A stretch of DNA of 64,000 nt from JAHEKB01 sp049115575. GTDB lineage: Bacteria > Bacteroidota > Bacteroidia > NS11-12g > UBA9320. Below the pieces are notes generated by a model that saw nothing but the letters and a program-made list of their open reading frames with translations, was not told the DNA's origin and searched no databases. Below are positions 18,869-27,498 of this stretch, one piece after another; the first letter of the stretch is position 1, and each line of letters opens with the position of its first letter. The stretch spans positions 186,001 to 250,000 of the forward strand of contig JAGDZU010000001.1 of NCBI GenBank assembly GCA_049115575.1, read 5' to 3'. The position numbers and the translations under genes were made by a program.

Positions 18869-19366
18869 ATGAGCTGGAAAGTTATATATACGGCAAGTAG
18901 ACAAGAAAAAAAGTTGGCTCAAAGATTAACAGATCTGGGCATCGAAGTTTATCTGCCTATTTACAGAAAGCTCAGTCAATGGAGTGATCGCAAGAAGTGG
19001 GTAGATTGGCCCCTTTTTAGTGGTTATCTATTTGTGCGACCCACAGAAATGCAAAGAGACCAGGTATTACAGCAGCATGGTGCAATAGCGTATTTGAGAT
19101 TCTCAGGCGAAGATGCTACCGTTACAAGCAAAGAGATTTCTATAATAGAGCAATTACTTAAATCAGGCTATACCATAGAATCTATGAGCACTCCATCAGA
19201 TTTTGTAGAAGGATCAGAAGCCATAGTAATGGATGGCCCTCTAAAAGGGTATCGTGTAGAAGTGCTCCGCAGGAATAATGAAGATCATATCTTAGTGAGT
19301 TTTGAAACGCTTGGTCAAAGCATTAAGATTAACTTACCTTATCAAATTCTCAAGCCAACAAAGTAG
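18869..19366 (+). CDS. UpxY/RfaH-type NusG-like transcription antiterminator
   Basis: A 165-residue NusG paralogue. The N-terminal NGN domain (about 1-100) opens with WKVIYTASRQEKKLAQRL and contains VYLPIYRKLSQWSDRKKWVD and the hydrophobic FSGYLFVRP strand that contacts RNA polymerase. The C-terminal KOW-like domain (about 110-160) includes FVEGSEAIVMDGPLKGYRVEV. In Bacteroides, UpxY proteins sit first in capsule loci and let polymerase run through the long operon, as RfaH does in enterobacteria. I chose ATG 18869; a TTG at 18833 would run through the terminator stem. It starts the surface-polysaccharide region, so operon-specific antitermination is the likely role. Confidence 0.88.
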   Translation: MSWKVIYTASRQEKKLAQRLTDLGIEVYLPIYRKLSQWSDRKKWVDWPLFSGYLFVRPTEMQRDQVLQQHGAIAYLRFSGEDATVTSKEISIIEQLLKSGYTIESMSTPSDFVEGSEAIVMDGPLKGYRVEVLRRNNEDHILVSFETLGQSIKINLPYQILKPTK

Positions 19367-19502
19367 TCTACTTATAAGCAATTTTTCCAAACGATTTTAT
19401 CAGAAAAAAGAGGACAAGCCTCCCCCTCCCCAAAACAAGGATACTTCTCAACGATAAGACTTTAAAGCTAACTTCTTTAAGCGTGTATCTTTAATGGAAT
19501 AA

Positions 19503-20126
19503 CTATTTGTTAGCTTCAAATTCATATTCACCGAACTCTATGTCGTCGGCGTAGAGTAGTGCTACTCTTTGAATTCTCTCTTCATTGTAATATTCAGAAT
19601 AGTGTGTCCTTGTAGATTTATTTCTATGGGGAATCTCACTTTCTATATTTAGACATGCCATTATGTGCTTTAGATCTTCATCATAGTTTTCCATGCGACC
19701 TACAAAATCGAGATCATCTTTTGGGAAAAGACTTGTCTGTAGCCTAAAGTGCTCATTGCAATATCTCAAATCGTGTTTAGCAACAAAGTCAATGAAGTAA
19801 TCCAAATCTTTGTCCCAACAACTGGGGTATAATTTCTTTTTTAAAACTTTGTCGGTATAGCAAGACACAAACCTGTCCCATGGGTTTCTAATTATGGCAA
19901 ACTTGAAACGGTCTTTATGCTTTGATTTGAAATAGGGGTGGTCTCTTTTTTTGTAATCAGAAGGCGCCTGCTCATTTAGTATACTGTGGATGGTTCGAGA
20001 CCCATTCTTGGCAACCTCAAACCAAGTATAGGCATGTTTCTTTGAACTCACCGTATGGTAGATTGGAATGCCAAATAAGCCATACAATCTGAATTTGATT
20101 TCGACTTTAAGGTCGTAGAGATTCAT
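19503..20126 (-). CDS. sulfotransferase, carbohydrate (Sulfotransfer_2-like) type
   Basis: A 207-residue protein on the opposite strand to the main cluster. The 5'-phosphosulfate loop is WFEVAKNGSRTIHSIL (Lys40 to Thr45), and the 3'-phosphate motif is FAIIRNPWDRFVSCY (Arg80, Ser88). These motifs are typical of membrane-type carbohydrate 2-O/4-O sulfotransferases of the Sulfotransfer_2 family, except that no N-terminal anchor is evident. It would transfer sulfate from PAPS to a sugar hydroxyl. PAPS would come from CysC/CysD/CysN encoded 3.5-6.5 kb to the right. Its placement between the antiterminator and the operon suggests separate expression. Confidence 0.82.
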   Translation of the reverse strand: MNLYDLKVEIKFRLYGLFGIPIYHTVSSKKHAYTWFEVAKNGSRTIHSILNEQAPSDYKKRDHPYFKSKHKDRFKFAIIRNPWDRFVSCYTDKVLKKKLYPSCWDKDLDYFIDFVAKHDLRYCNEHFRLQTSLFPKDDLDFVGRMENYDEDLKHIMACLNIESEIPHRNKSTRTHYSEYYNEERIQRVALLYADDIEFGEYEFEANK

Positions 20127-20280
20127 AAGCTTTAGATTGAGGCTTCAATTATATGCAATTGAGGCGGGAAATTGCATGTCCAAGACTATAGAGCGTTCAT
20201 TAATAAAATGTTAGTATGTTCATATCCAAAAGAGCCTAACATATGTTTAAAGCCTAAACTTTGCAACAAATTGCTACTCA

Positions 20281-21540
20281 ATGAATATGCAATCAAAACT
20301 AGCTATTATAGGTCTTGGCTATGTCGGTTTACCACTGGCAGTTGAATTTGGCAAAAAATACGAGACTATTGGATTTGATATTAACCAAGGGAGAATTGAT
20401 GAACTAAGAAAAGGGACCGATTCTACACTGGAAATCACTAGTGAACAACTGGCAGAAAGTGCTAAGTTGTCATTTACTTCTGAACTAGATGATATAAGGG
20501 ATTGTGCCACTTATATCATAACCGTACCCACTCCTATTGACAGCAATAACAAGCCTGATTTAAGTCCACTGAAATCTTCCAGTCAGGCAATCGGAACAAT
20601 TTTGAAAAAAGGAGATGTAGTAATATATGAATCGACTGTTTTTCCGGGATGTACCGAAGAAGTATGTGTTCCAATACTAGAATCAGCCAGCGGTCTTACT
20701 TACAATGAGGATTTCTATTGTGGCTATTCTCCTGAAAGAATTAATCCAGGTGATAAGGAACATACTGTATCTAAGATATTAAAAGTTACCTCTGGGTCAA
20801 CTCCGGAAATAGCGGAGCAGGTGAACAACCTTTATGCTTCCATTATAGAGGCTGGTACTTTTAAAGCAAAATCAATCAAGGTTGCTGAGGCGGCTAAAGT
20901 CATTGAGAATTGCCAAAGGGACATTAACATAGCCTTTGTGAATGAACTGGCTTTGATTTTTGAAAAGTTGGAGATAGATACTTCTGAGGTATTGGAAGCC
21001 GCTGGAACTAAATGGAACTTTCTGCCGTTCAAGCCTGGTTTGGTGGGCGGCCATTGTATTGGAGTCGATCCATATTACTTGACATATAAAGCACAAGAAA
21101 TGGGTTACAATCCAGAGGTTATTTTAAGTGGAAGACGAATCAATGATTCCATGGGTGCACATGTTGCCAAAAAAGTAATCAAGACCATGATTAGCTATGG
21201 GCATACTCTAAAAGATTCTAAGGTTCTGTTATTGGGGATTACTTTCAAGGAAAACTGCCCAGACATACGAAACTCTAAAGCAGTAGATGTATACAATGAG
21301 ATTACGGACTATGGAATACAAACAGATGTCTATGACCCTTGGGCTAACGCTGAAGAGGTAGAGAGCGAGTATGGAATTACATTAACTACAGAGTTAAAGG
21401 GGCGCTATCAAGCTGTGATATTGGCAGTGGCTCATGAAAAATTCAAAGGTATGGACTTGGGAAGCATCCTATCTGGTCACCCTGTGATTTATGATATTAA
21501 ATCTTTCTTACCTAAAGAGTTGAGTGCAATAAGATTGTAA
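20281..21540 (+). CDS. UDP-N-acetylhexosamine 6-dehydrogenase (WbpO/TviB type)
   Basis: A 419-residue nucleotide-sugar dehydrogenase. The NAD-binding loop is LAIIGLGYVGLPLAVEFG near residue 7. The central dimerisation helix contains AAKVIENCQRDINIAF, the catalytic Cys259 is in GGHCIGVDPYYL, and the C-terminal UDP-binding domain starts with LLLGITFKENCPDIRNSK. The sequence resembles the WbpO/TviB branch, which oxidises UDP-GalNAc or UDP-GlcNAc to the uronic acid in two NAD-dependent steps. It is the first gene of the 41-gene plus-strand run. No perfect promoter was found in the 154 bp upstream; the closest is a degenerate box near 20255. It overlaps the epimerase gene by one base. Confidence 0.88.
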   Translation: MNMQSKLAIIGLGYVGLPLAVEFGKKYETIGFDINQGRIDELRKGTDSTLEITSEQLAESAKLSFTSELDDIRDCATYIITVPTPIDSNNKPDLSPLKSSSQAIGTILKKGDVVIYESTVFPGCTEEVCVPILESASGLTYNEDFYCGYSPERINPGDKEHTVSKILKVTSGSTPEIAEQVNNLYASIIEAGTFKAKSIKVAEAAKVIENCQRDINIAFVNELALIFEKLEIDTSEVLEAAGTKWNFLPFKPGLVGGHCIGVDPYYLTYKAQEMGYNPEVILSGRRINDSMGAHVAKKVIKTMISYGHTLKDSKVLLLGITFKENCPDIRNSKAVDVYNEITDYGIQTDVYDPWANAEEVESEYGITLTTELKGRYQAVILAVAHEKFKGMDLGSILSGHPVIYDIKSFLPKELSAIRL

Positions 21541-22583
21541 TGAAGAAAGTACTAATTACTGGAACAGCAGGATTCATAGGTCACCATTTAGCATGTCTTT
21601 TAAGAGACAACGGTTACAAAGTGGTAGGCTTGGATCAAATCAATGACTACTATGATGTAAAAATCAAGCATCATAGACTAGAACTTCAAGGTGTAGATGT
21701 ATCTAAGATAGAGTATGGAGAAAAGGTAAGCGGAGAGATAGATTTTATACAACTGAACTTAGAAGATGAGCTGGGTATCTTTAAGCTCTTTGAAGAAGAG
21801 AAATTCAATTATGTAGTGAACCTAGCAGCTCAAGCGGGAGTTAGGTATTCTTTGGAAAATCCAAGAGCTTACGTAGACAGTAACATTCACGGATTCCTTA
21901 GTTTATTAGAGGCATGTAGAAAGTATCCAGTTGAGCATTTAATTTATGCCTCAACCAGTTCAGTTTATGGCCTGAACAAACAGATTCCGTTTTCAACAGA
22001 ATCTTGTACAGACCATCCAGTGGCCTTATACGCAGCAACTAAGAAGTCAAATGAGCTCATGGCGCATTCCTATTCCCATTTGTTTGATATTCCCACCACA
22101 GGTTTGCGGTTTTTTACAGTTTATGGTCCTTTAGGTAGGCCGGATATGGCATTATTCCTATTTACGGATGCTATGATCAAAGGAGAAGCTATAAATGTAT
22201 TTGGTGAAGGGAAAATGAGCAGAGACTTTACTTATGTAGGCGATATAGTTGAAGCCATTCGCAGATTGATACCTAAAGAACCTCAAGCTGATTCATTTAA
22301 TCCTAAAGATCCCAAACCGAATACGAGTTCAGCGCCATATGCTATATACAATATTGGCAACAACTCACCGGTAGGTTTAATGGACTACATTAAAGCAGTA
22401 GAGGATAGCTTAGGAATGGAAGCCAAGAAGAACTACATGGGGATGCAAGCAGGCGATGTTCGTGAGACTTACGCCAATGTTGATGATCTCTACGAAATGA
22501 TTGATTTTAAACCTTCAACTTCTGTGAAAGAAGGGGTAGGGAAATTTATAGATTGGTATAAAGAATATTACAATATTGAGTAA
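21540..22583 (+). CDS. UDP-sugar 4-epimerase, UDP-glucuronate epimerase (CapI/WbnF) type
   Basis: A 347-residue extended short-chain dehydrogenase with NAD loop LITGTAGFIGHHLA at the N-terminus, the segment NLAAQAGVRYSLENPRAYVD, the Ser of ASTSSVYG, and the catalytic YAATKKSNE (Tyr-x-x-x-Lys). The AGVRYS and RFFTVYGPLGRPDMA segments are characteristic of UDP-glucuronate 4-epimerases. With the dehydrogenase just upstream (1-bp overlap), the pair would supply a galacturonic- or N-acetylgalactosaminuronic-type donor. Whether the acid is N-acetylated cannot be decided from sequence. Confidence 0.87.
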   Translation: MKKVLITGTAGFIGHHLACLLRDNGYKVVGLDQINDYYDVKIKHHRLELQGVDVSKIEYGEKVSGEIDFIQLNLEDELGIFKLFEEEKFNYVVNLAAQAGVRYSLENPRAYVDSNIHGFLSLLEACRKYPVEHLIYASTSSVYGLNKQIPFSTESCTDHPVALYAATKKSNELMAHSYSHLFDIPTTGLRFFTVYGPLGRPDMALFLFTDAMIKGEAINVFGEGKMSRDFTYVGDIVEAIRRLIPKEPQADSFNPKDPKPNTSSAPYAIYNIGNNSPVGLMDYIKAVEDSLGMEAKKNYMGMQAGDVRETYANVDDLYEMIDFKPSTSVKEGVGKFIDWYKEYYNIE

Positions 22584-22598
22584 TTTTGCTACTCAAAT

Positions 22599-23129
22599 AT
22601 GATTGAAACACTAATTTCTTCAAAGACCCGAATCAAGCTTTTGCTTAAGTTCTTTCTGAACAGTAGCAATAGTTCTTATCTACGTGGATTAGAGTCAGAG
22701 TTTGGTGAATCTAGCAATGCCATTAGGTTAGAGTTAAACAAGTTTGAGAATGCAAGCCTTTTAACTTCAACCTTAAAAGGAAATAAGAAATACTTCAAAG
22801 CCAATACTAAACATCCTCTCTTCAGAGACATCCACAATATCCTTTTGAAATTTACTGGTCTAGATAAAATCATAGACAAAGTGGTGAATAAATTGGGTGA
22901 TTTAGAACGAGTATATGTGATAGGGAGACTTGCGAAAGGTCTGGATAGTGAAGTTGTGGATTTAGTGTTTGTTGGAGATATAGATAGACAATACTTATTT
23001 GATCTGATAGAAATAGCAGAGAGTAAGTTGGATAAAAAAATTAAGTACGTACTGTATGCTTCTTCTGAATTATCTGAAGAAGCTATGGAGGAAATGTACG
23101 ATCATCACTTACTTCTTTGGAGTAAGTAG
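22599..23129 (+). CDS. winged-helix protein fused to a degenerate nucleotidyltransferase-like domain
   Basis: A 176-residue protein in two parts. Residues 1-75 look like an ArsR-type winged helix (SSKTRIKLLLKFFLNSS, then a recognition-helix region SESSNAIRLELNKFE-like, and a LKGNKKYFKAN wing). Residues 100-176 resemble a minimal nucleotidyltransferase (MNT): VIGRLAKGLDSEVVDLVFVG aligns with the usual G-S-x-x-x-G...D-x-D-L pattern. The first metal-binding Asp is replaced by Val and the Ser by Arg, so catalysis is doubtful. Proteins with this architecture are recurrent in Bacteroidota exopolysaccharide loci and are presumed regulators. The function is inferred from context only. Confidence 0.65.
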   Translation: MIETLISSKTRIKLLLKFFLNSSNSSYLRGLESEFGESSNAIRLELNKFENASLLTSTLKGNKKYFKANTKHPLFRDIHNILLKFTGLDKIIDKVVNKLGDLERVYVIGRLAKGLDSEVVDLVFVGDIDRQYLFDLIEIAESKLDKKIKYVLYASSELSEEAMEEMYDHHLLLWSK

Positions 23130-23183
23130 TTTGTATTAATAGAAAAAATGTCAGTCACTAAATGGGACTGAAGTGGCGAAGCT

Positions 23184-23627
23184 GTGAGTAGATTAAAAAA
23201 GTTTAAAGCGCAAAAAAGGCATATAGCAAAAGCTATATCATGGCGGTTCTTTGGAACTATAGGAACCATTGCGGTTGCTTGGATTATCATTGGAGACCCC
23301 ATGGTTGGTCTTGAGATTGGCGCAGTGGAATTGGTAACTAAGACTCTACTTTATTATTTGCATGAAAGAGTATGGTTCAATATCGATTTCCCAAATAGTC
23401 AAAAAAGACATGTGGCCAAAACCGTTACGTGGAGGGTTGTTGGTACCATAGATACTATGATTATAGCCTGGGTAATTTCAGGCGATCCAATGACAGGTTT
23501 TCAAATTGGCGGTGTAGAAGCCGTTACCAAAATGATTATGTATTATGTACATGAGAGAGTTTGGCATAACTATACGTACGGACTAGAGCCAATTAATGAA
23601 AGCACTGAAGTAGAGATTAAAGACTGA
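23184..23627 (+). CDS. tandem DUF2061 membrane protein next to sulfate-activation genes
   Basis: A 147-residue protein made of two similar halves. Each has a basic stretch ([19 protein letters not shown] and [19 protein letters not shown]), a hydrophobic helix ending in GDP, a short linker, and a conserved YxxHERVW motif ([10 protein letters not shown] and [10 protein letters not shown]). This is a duplicated DUF2061. The start is GTG 23184; the upstream in-frame ATG at 23148 is closed by TGA at 23169. It sits four bases before cysC, and DUF2061 proteins are repeatedly seen beside cysD/N/C, so a role in sulfate supply or PAPS metabolism at the membrane is plausible but unproven. Confidence 0.8.
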   Translation: MSRLKKFKAQKRHIAKAISWRFFGTIGTIAVAWIIIGDPMVGLEIGAVELVTKTLLYYLHERVWFNIDFPNSQKRHVAKTVTWRVVGTIDTMIIAWVISGDPMTGFQIGGVEAVTKMIMYYVHERVWHNYTYGLEPINESTEVEIKD

Positions 23628-23631
23628 AACA

Positions 23632-24222
23632 ATGAGCAAAAATGTATATAAACAAGATACAATAGTTCAGCGCAAGCATAGAGAAGAATTAAATGGTCAT
23701 AAATCAAAAGTACTTTGGTTTACTGGACTATCTGGTTCAGGTAAATCTACTATTGCATCACATCTGCACAATAGGCTAAACAGTGAAGGAATTCATAGCT
23801 ATATGCTAGATGGTGACAATATAAGACTCGGTATAAACAATGATTTGGATTTTACGGATCTAGGAAGAAAAGAGAATATTCGAAGAATATCAGAGATAGC
23901 CAAGCTTTTTGCAGATGCGGGCGTGGTAGTTCTTACATCCTTTATTTCTCCTTTCAGAGAAGATAGAAGCAATGCCAAAGACATTATTGGAGAAGCTGAT
24001 TTTGTAGAAGTCTTTGTTGACTGCCCTTTGGAAGTTTGTGAACAACGAGATGTGAAGGGTTTATACGCCAGAGCTAGAGCTGGAGAGATAAAGCATTTTA
24101 CTGGTATTGATTCTCCTTATGAGGAGCCACAAAATCCAGATATAGTAGTGCATTCAGATACAGATGATCTAGAGGAATGCACTGTTAAAATATTCAAAGA
24201 ATTAATCAAGCATATTAAATAG
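23632..24222 (+). CDS. cysC: adenylylsulfate (APS) kinase
   Basis: A 196-residue P-loop kinase that phosphorylates APS at the 3'-hydroxyl to give PAPS. Walker A is [16 protein letters not shown] near residue 28. The nucleotide/APS elements are [38 protein letters not shown] and [19 protein letters not shown], all standard for CysC. It is stand-alone rather than fused to CysN. It lies directly after the DUF2061 gene and before cysD and cysN, forming a PAPS module. With no PAPS reductase nearby, the PAPS is presumably meant for the sulfotransferases of this locus. Confidence 0.96.
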   Translation: MSKNVYKQDTIVQRKHREELNGHKSKVLWFTGLSGSGKSTIASHLHNRLNSEGIHSYMLDGDNIRLGINNDLDFTDLGRKENIRRISEIAKLFADAGVVVLTSFISPFREDRSNAKDIIGEADFVEVFVDCPLEVCEQRDVKGLYARARAGEIKHFTGIDSPYEEPQNPDIVVHSDTDDLEECTVKIFKELIKHIK

Positions 24223-24233
24223 CGAAAGCGAAC

Positions 24234-25136
24234 ATGAAACACACATTATCCCACTTAAAAGAATTAGAGGCAGAGAGCATCTTTGTTATTAGGGAGACAT
24301 TTGCTCAGTTCAATAATCCAGCCATACTGTTTTCTGGAGGAAAAGACTCTATTGTCTTAACTCATCTAGCTAAAAAGGCGTTCTGGCCAGCTAAAATTCC
24401 TTTCCCATTAGTTCATGTAGATACAGGTCATAATTTTCCTGAGACCATGGAATTTAGAGACAAATTGGTAGAGGAACTAGGGTGTAGACTCATAGTTGGT
24501 TCCGTGCAACAATCTATTGACGAAGGTAGAGTTGCTGAAGAACAAGGAATGAATGCCACTAGAAACGCACTCCAAACTACAACACTTTTAGACACCATTG
24601 AAGCTAATCAATTTGATGCTTGCATGGGTGGAGCTAGAAGAGATGAAGAAAAAGCACGAGCTAAAGAACGATTCTTTTCACACCGTGATGAATTTGGTCA
24701 ATGGGATCCTAAGAACCAAAGACCTGAACTTTGGAATCTATTTAATGGCCACAAACAGTACGGTGAAAATTTCAGAGTTTTTCCAATCAGTAACTGGACT
24801 GAAATGGATATCTGGCAGTACATACTCTTGGAAGAAATTGAATTGCCCAATCTGTACTTTTCTCACCAAAGAGAATGCTTTATTAGAAATGGAACCATCC
24901 TTTCGGTAAATGATTTTCAGCCATTGAAAGAAAATGAGAAGAGTCAAGTGATGACTATCAGATTCCGTACAATGGGTGATATTACCATAACGGGGGCTGT
25001 AGAATCAGATGCAAGTACACTTGAGGACATCATTGGAGAAGTAGCTGCTGCTAGAAATACGGAAAGAGGAGGAAGAGCAGACGATCAGCGTTCAGAAACT
25101 GCAATGGAAGACAGAAAGAAACAAGGTTATTTCTAA
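24234..25136 (+). CDS. cysD: sulfate adenylyltransferase small subunit
   Basis: A 300-residue ATP-sulfurylase subunit of the PP-loop superfamily. The PP motif is ILFSGGKDSIVLTHLA near residue 32. The HVDTGHNFPETMEFRD segment and the CMGGARRDEEKARAKERFFS segment are CysD hallmarks, and the C-terminus ends with ERGGRADDQRSETAMEDRKK-type residues, as in CysD. With CysN it makes APS from ATP and sulfate in the cytoplasm. Length matches E. coli CysD (302). It is 11 bp behind cysC. Confidence 0.96.
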   Translation: MKHTLSHLKELEAESIFVIRETFAQFNNPAILFSGGKDSIVLTHLAKKAFWPAKIPFPLVHVDTGHNFPETMEFRDKLVEELGCRLIVGSVQQSIDEGRVAEEQGMNATRNALQTTTLLDTIEANQFDACMGGARRDEEKARAKERFFSHRDEFGQWDPKNQRPELWNLFNGHKQYGENFRVFPISNWTEMDIWQYILLEEIELPNLYFSHQRECFIRNGTILSVNDFQPLKENEKSQVMTIRFRTMGDITITGAVESDASTLEDIIGEVAAARNTERGGRADDQRSETAMEDRKKQGYF

Positions 25137-25141
25137 AAACT

Positions 25142-25162
25142 AACCATTAACCATTAACAATT
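25142..25162 (+). repeat. three 7-bp tandem repeats before cysN
   Basis: The units AACCATT, AACCATT and AACAATT fill most of the 32 bp between cysD and cysN. This is probably spacer slippage; no regulatory role can be shown. Confidence 0.5.
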
Positions 25163-25168
25163 AAAAAC

Positions 25169-26434
25169 ATGAGTATAGATAATTATTTAGATAGAGATCT
25201 TTTAAGATTTACCACTGCAGGTAGTGTTGATGATGGAAAGAGTACATTAATTGGGAGACTTTTGTACGACTCCAAAAGCATCTTTGAAGATCAGCTAACT
25301 TCGGTGGAAAGCACCAGTAAACGTAAGGGTTTAGAGCACATAGATTTTTCTCTGTTAACAGATGGATTAAAAGATGAAAGAGAGCAGGGCATTACCATAG
25401 ATGTGGCATACCGATACTTCTCCACTCCCAAAAGAAAATTCATAATTGCAGACACTCCAGGTCATATACAGTATACTAGAAATATGATTACTGGTGCATC
25501 AACAGCTAATTTAGCTTTGATACTGGTAGATGCTAGGAATGGAGTAATTGAGCAAACGAGAAGACATTCTTTTATTGCTAGCTTATTGCAGATTAAGCAC
25601 ATCATTGTTTGTGTGAACAAAATGGACTTGGTAGATTATAGCGAACAACGATTTGATGAAATCGTGGAAGAGTATGATGATTTTGCCACCAAATTAGATG
25701 TAGAAGACATCAGATATCTTCCAATATCTGCGCTACATGGAGATAATGTAGTTGACAAAGGAGACAATTTTGACTGGTTTCATGGGGCTACATTATTACA
25801 CACCTTGGAAACCATTCACATTTCCGGAGATAGAAACTTGATTGATTGCAGATTCCCCGTGCAAACAGTTTTAAGACCTCATAAAGATGAGTATCATGAT
25901 TTCAGAGGTTACGCTGGAAGAATTGAAAGCGGCATTTTCAAAAAAGGGGATGACGTGGTGGTCTTGCCTTCGGGATTCAATTCTAAAATTAAAGCGGTCA
26001 TCGAGAACGAAAAAGAGGTGGAAGAAGCTTACCCGCCCATGTCCGTAACCATAACATTAGAAGATGATATAGATGTCAGTCGTGGAGACATGATAGTGCG
26101 TCCTAACAATCAACCTGAGAGTACTCAAGATATTGAGGTTATGATTTGCTGGATGGCAAATGAAGACTTTGTTCCTTCTAAGAAATTTGCTGTAATGCAG
26201 ACTACGAACTCTGTTAGATGCATGATTAAAGAAGTGCGTTATAAGGTGGATATCAATACCTTACACAGAAATGAGGAAGACACTACCATTAGAATGAATG
26301 ACATCGCCAGGATGAAAATAAGAACTACCAAGCCACTCTTGGTTGATCCTTATATGAAGAACAAATCTACTGGCTCCATTATTTTGGTAGATGAAGCAAC
26401 CAATAACACGGTAGCTGCAGGAATGATTTTGTAA
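25169..26434 (+). CDS. cysN: sulfate adenylyltransferase large (GTPase) subunit
   Basis: A 421-residue EF-Tu-like GTPase that drives APS formation by CysD. G1 is TAGSVDDGKSTLIGRLLYD near residue 16, a diagnostic CysN sequence. EREQGITIDVAYRYF is the switch region, DTPGHIQYTRNM is G3 and CVNKMDLV is G4. Beta-barrel domains fill the rest. Length equals the CysN part alone; no APS kinase domain is fused at the C-terminus, which agrees with the separate cysC. The stop overlaps the rfbB ATG by one base, tying sulfate activation to sugar synthesis in one transcript. Confidence 0.96.
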   Translation: MSIDNYLDRDLLRFTTAGSVDDGKSTLIGRLLYDSKSIFEDQLTSVESTSKRKGLEHIDFSLLTDGLKDEREQGITIDVAYRYFSTPKRKFIIADTPGHIQYTRNMITGASTANLALILVDARNGVIEQTRRHSFIASLLQIKHIIVCVNKMDLVDYSEQRFDEIVEEYDDFATKLDVEDIRYLPISALHGDNVVDKGDNFDWFHGATLLHTLETIHISGDRNLIDCRFPVQTVLRPHKDEYHDFRGYAGRIESGIFKKGDDVVVLPSGFNSKIKAVIENEKEVEEAYPPMSVTITLEDDIDVSRGDMIVRPNNQPESTQDIEVMICWMANEDFVPSKKFAVMQTTNSVRCMIKEVRYKVDINTLHRNEEDTTIRMNDIARMKIRTTKPLLVDPYMKNKSTGSIILVDEATNNTVAAGMIL

Positions 26435-27486
26435 TGCAAACGGGGAGAAAAATTCTAATCACTGGCGGGGCAGGCTTTATAGGGTCTCACGTAGTTCGTT
26501 TATTCGTAAATCAACTTAAAGATACCCAAATTATAAATTTAGATGCCTTGACTTATGCCGGCAATCTTGAAAATCTCAGGGATATTGAACAAGCAGACAA
26601 TTACAGCTTTGTTCACGGTGACATTCAAGATTTAGAATTTTTAAGGTCTCTGTTTAGGGAACAAGGTATTACTGATGTAATACACCTTGCAGCTGAATCT
26701 CATGTAGACCGTTCCATAACCGACCCTCTGATTTTCATACGCACTAATGTTCTGGGCACTGCCAATTTATTGCAAACAGCCAAAGAACATTGGGACAATT
26801 TCAGCAATCACAGATTCTACCATGTCTCAACAGATGAAGTTTACGGTTCATTGGGTAAAGAAGGTTTGTTTCGAGAAGATACGGCCTATGACCCTAGAAG
26901 CCCATATTCGGCATCAAAAGCGAGCAGTGATCATTTTGTGCGGGCCTATTATCATACATATGGAATGCCAATAGTGATTTCAAACTGTTCCAATAATTAT
27001 GGACCGAATCACTTTCCAGAAAAGCTTATTCCTCTAATGATTAATAACATCATACATAATAAACCTCTACCGGTTTATGGTGAGGGGTTAAATGTGCGTG
27101 ATTGGTTGTATGTTAAAGATCATGCTGAAGCCATTTTTACCATATTTAATAAGGGAAAAGTTGGAGAAACCTATAATGTTGGAGGGCATAATGAATGGAC
27201 CAATATTGACTTAGTAAATCTATTGTGCGACATCATGGATGAGAAACTAGATAGAGAAATAGGTACTTCTCGGTCGTTAATTACTTATGTCCAAGATAGG
27301 GCAGGGCACGACTTGAGATATGCCATAGATTCTTCAAAGCTTCAAAATGAGTTGGGATGGGTTCCATCTCTGCAATTTGAAGAAGGCTTGAGATATACAG
27401 TGGATTGGTTTTTAGAGAACAAAGAGTGGTTAGATCATGTCACATCTGGCAGTTATCAGGATTATTACAATGAGCATTATAAGTAG
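26434..27486 (+). CDS. rfbB: dTDP-glucose 4,6-dehydratase
   Basis: A 350-residue extended SDR. It shows NAD loop ILITGGAGFIGSHVVRLF, LAAESHVDRSITDP (the RmlB signature), HVSTDEVYGSLG with the catalytic Thr-Asp-Glu, and YSASKASSDHFVRAY with Tyr-x-x-x-Lys. RNYGPNHFPEKLIPL-type residues follow in the substrate lid. It converts dTDP-glucose to dTDP-4-keto-6-deoxyglucose. RfbA is two genes downstream, but RfbC and RfbD are not in the window. The end sugar (rhamnose, an amino-deoxy sugar or other) therefore cannot be stated. Confidence 0.95.
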   Translation: MQTGRKILITGGAGFIGSHVVRLFVNQLKDTQIINLDALTYAGNLENLRDIEQADNYSFVHGDIQDLEFLRSLFREQGITDVIHLAAESHVDRSITDPLIFIRTNVLGTANLLQTAKEHWDNFSNHRFYHVSTDEVYGSLGKEGLFREDTAYDPRSPYSASKASSDHFVRAYYHTYGMPIVISNCSNNYGPNHFPEKLIPLMINNIIHNKPLPVYGEGLNVRDWLYVKDHAEAIFTIFNKGKVGETYNVGGHNEWTNIDLVNLLCDIMDEKLDREIGTSRSLITYVQDRAGHDLRYAIDSSKLQNELGWVPSLQFEEGLRYTVDWFLENKEWLDHVTSGSYQDYYNEHYK

Positions 27487-27498
27487 ATACTGCACATC

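Noticed and set aside
23148..23171. ATG start for the DUF2061 gene
   Set aside because: The in-frame TGA at 23169-23171 closes it after seven codons, so GTG 23184 is used.
25142..25162. CRISPR-like repeat
   Set aside because: Only three 7-bp units without spacers; simple slippage in an intergenic gap.
23632..26434. Assimilatory sulfate reduction operon
   Set aside because: No PAPS/APS reductase or sulfite reductase is nearby, while CysQ and seven sulfotransferases are; sulfation explains the genes better.
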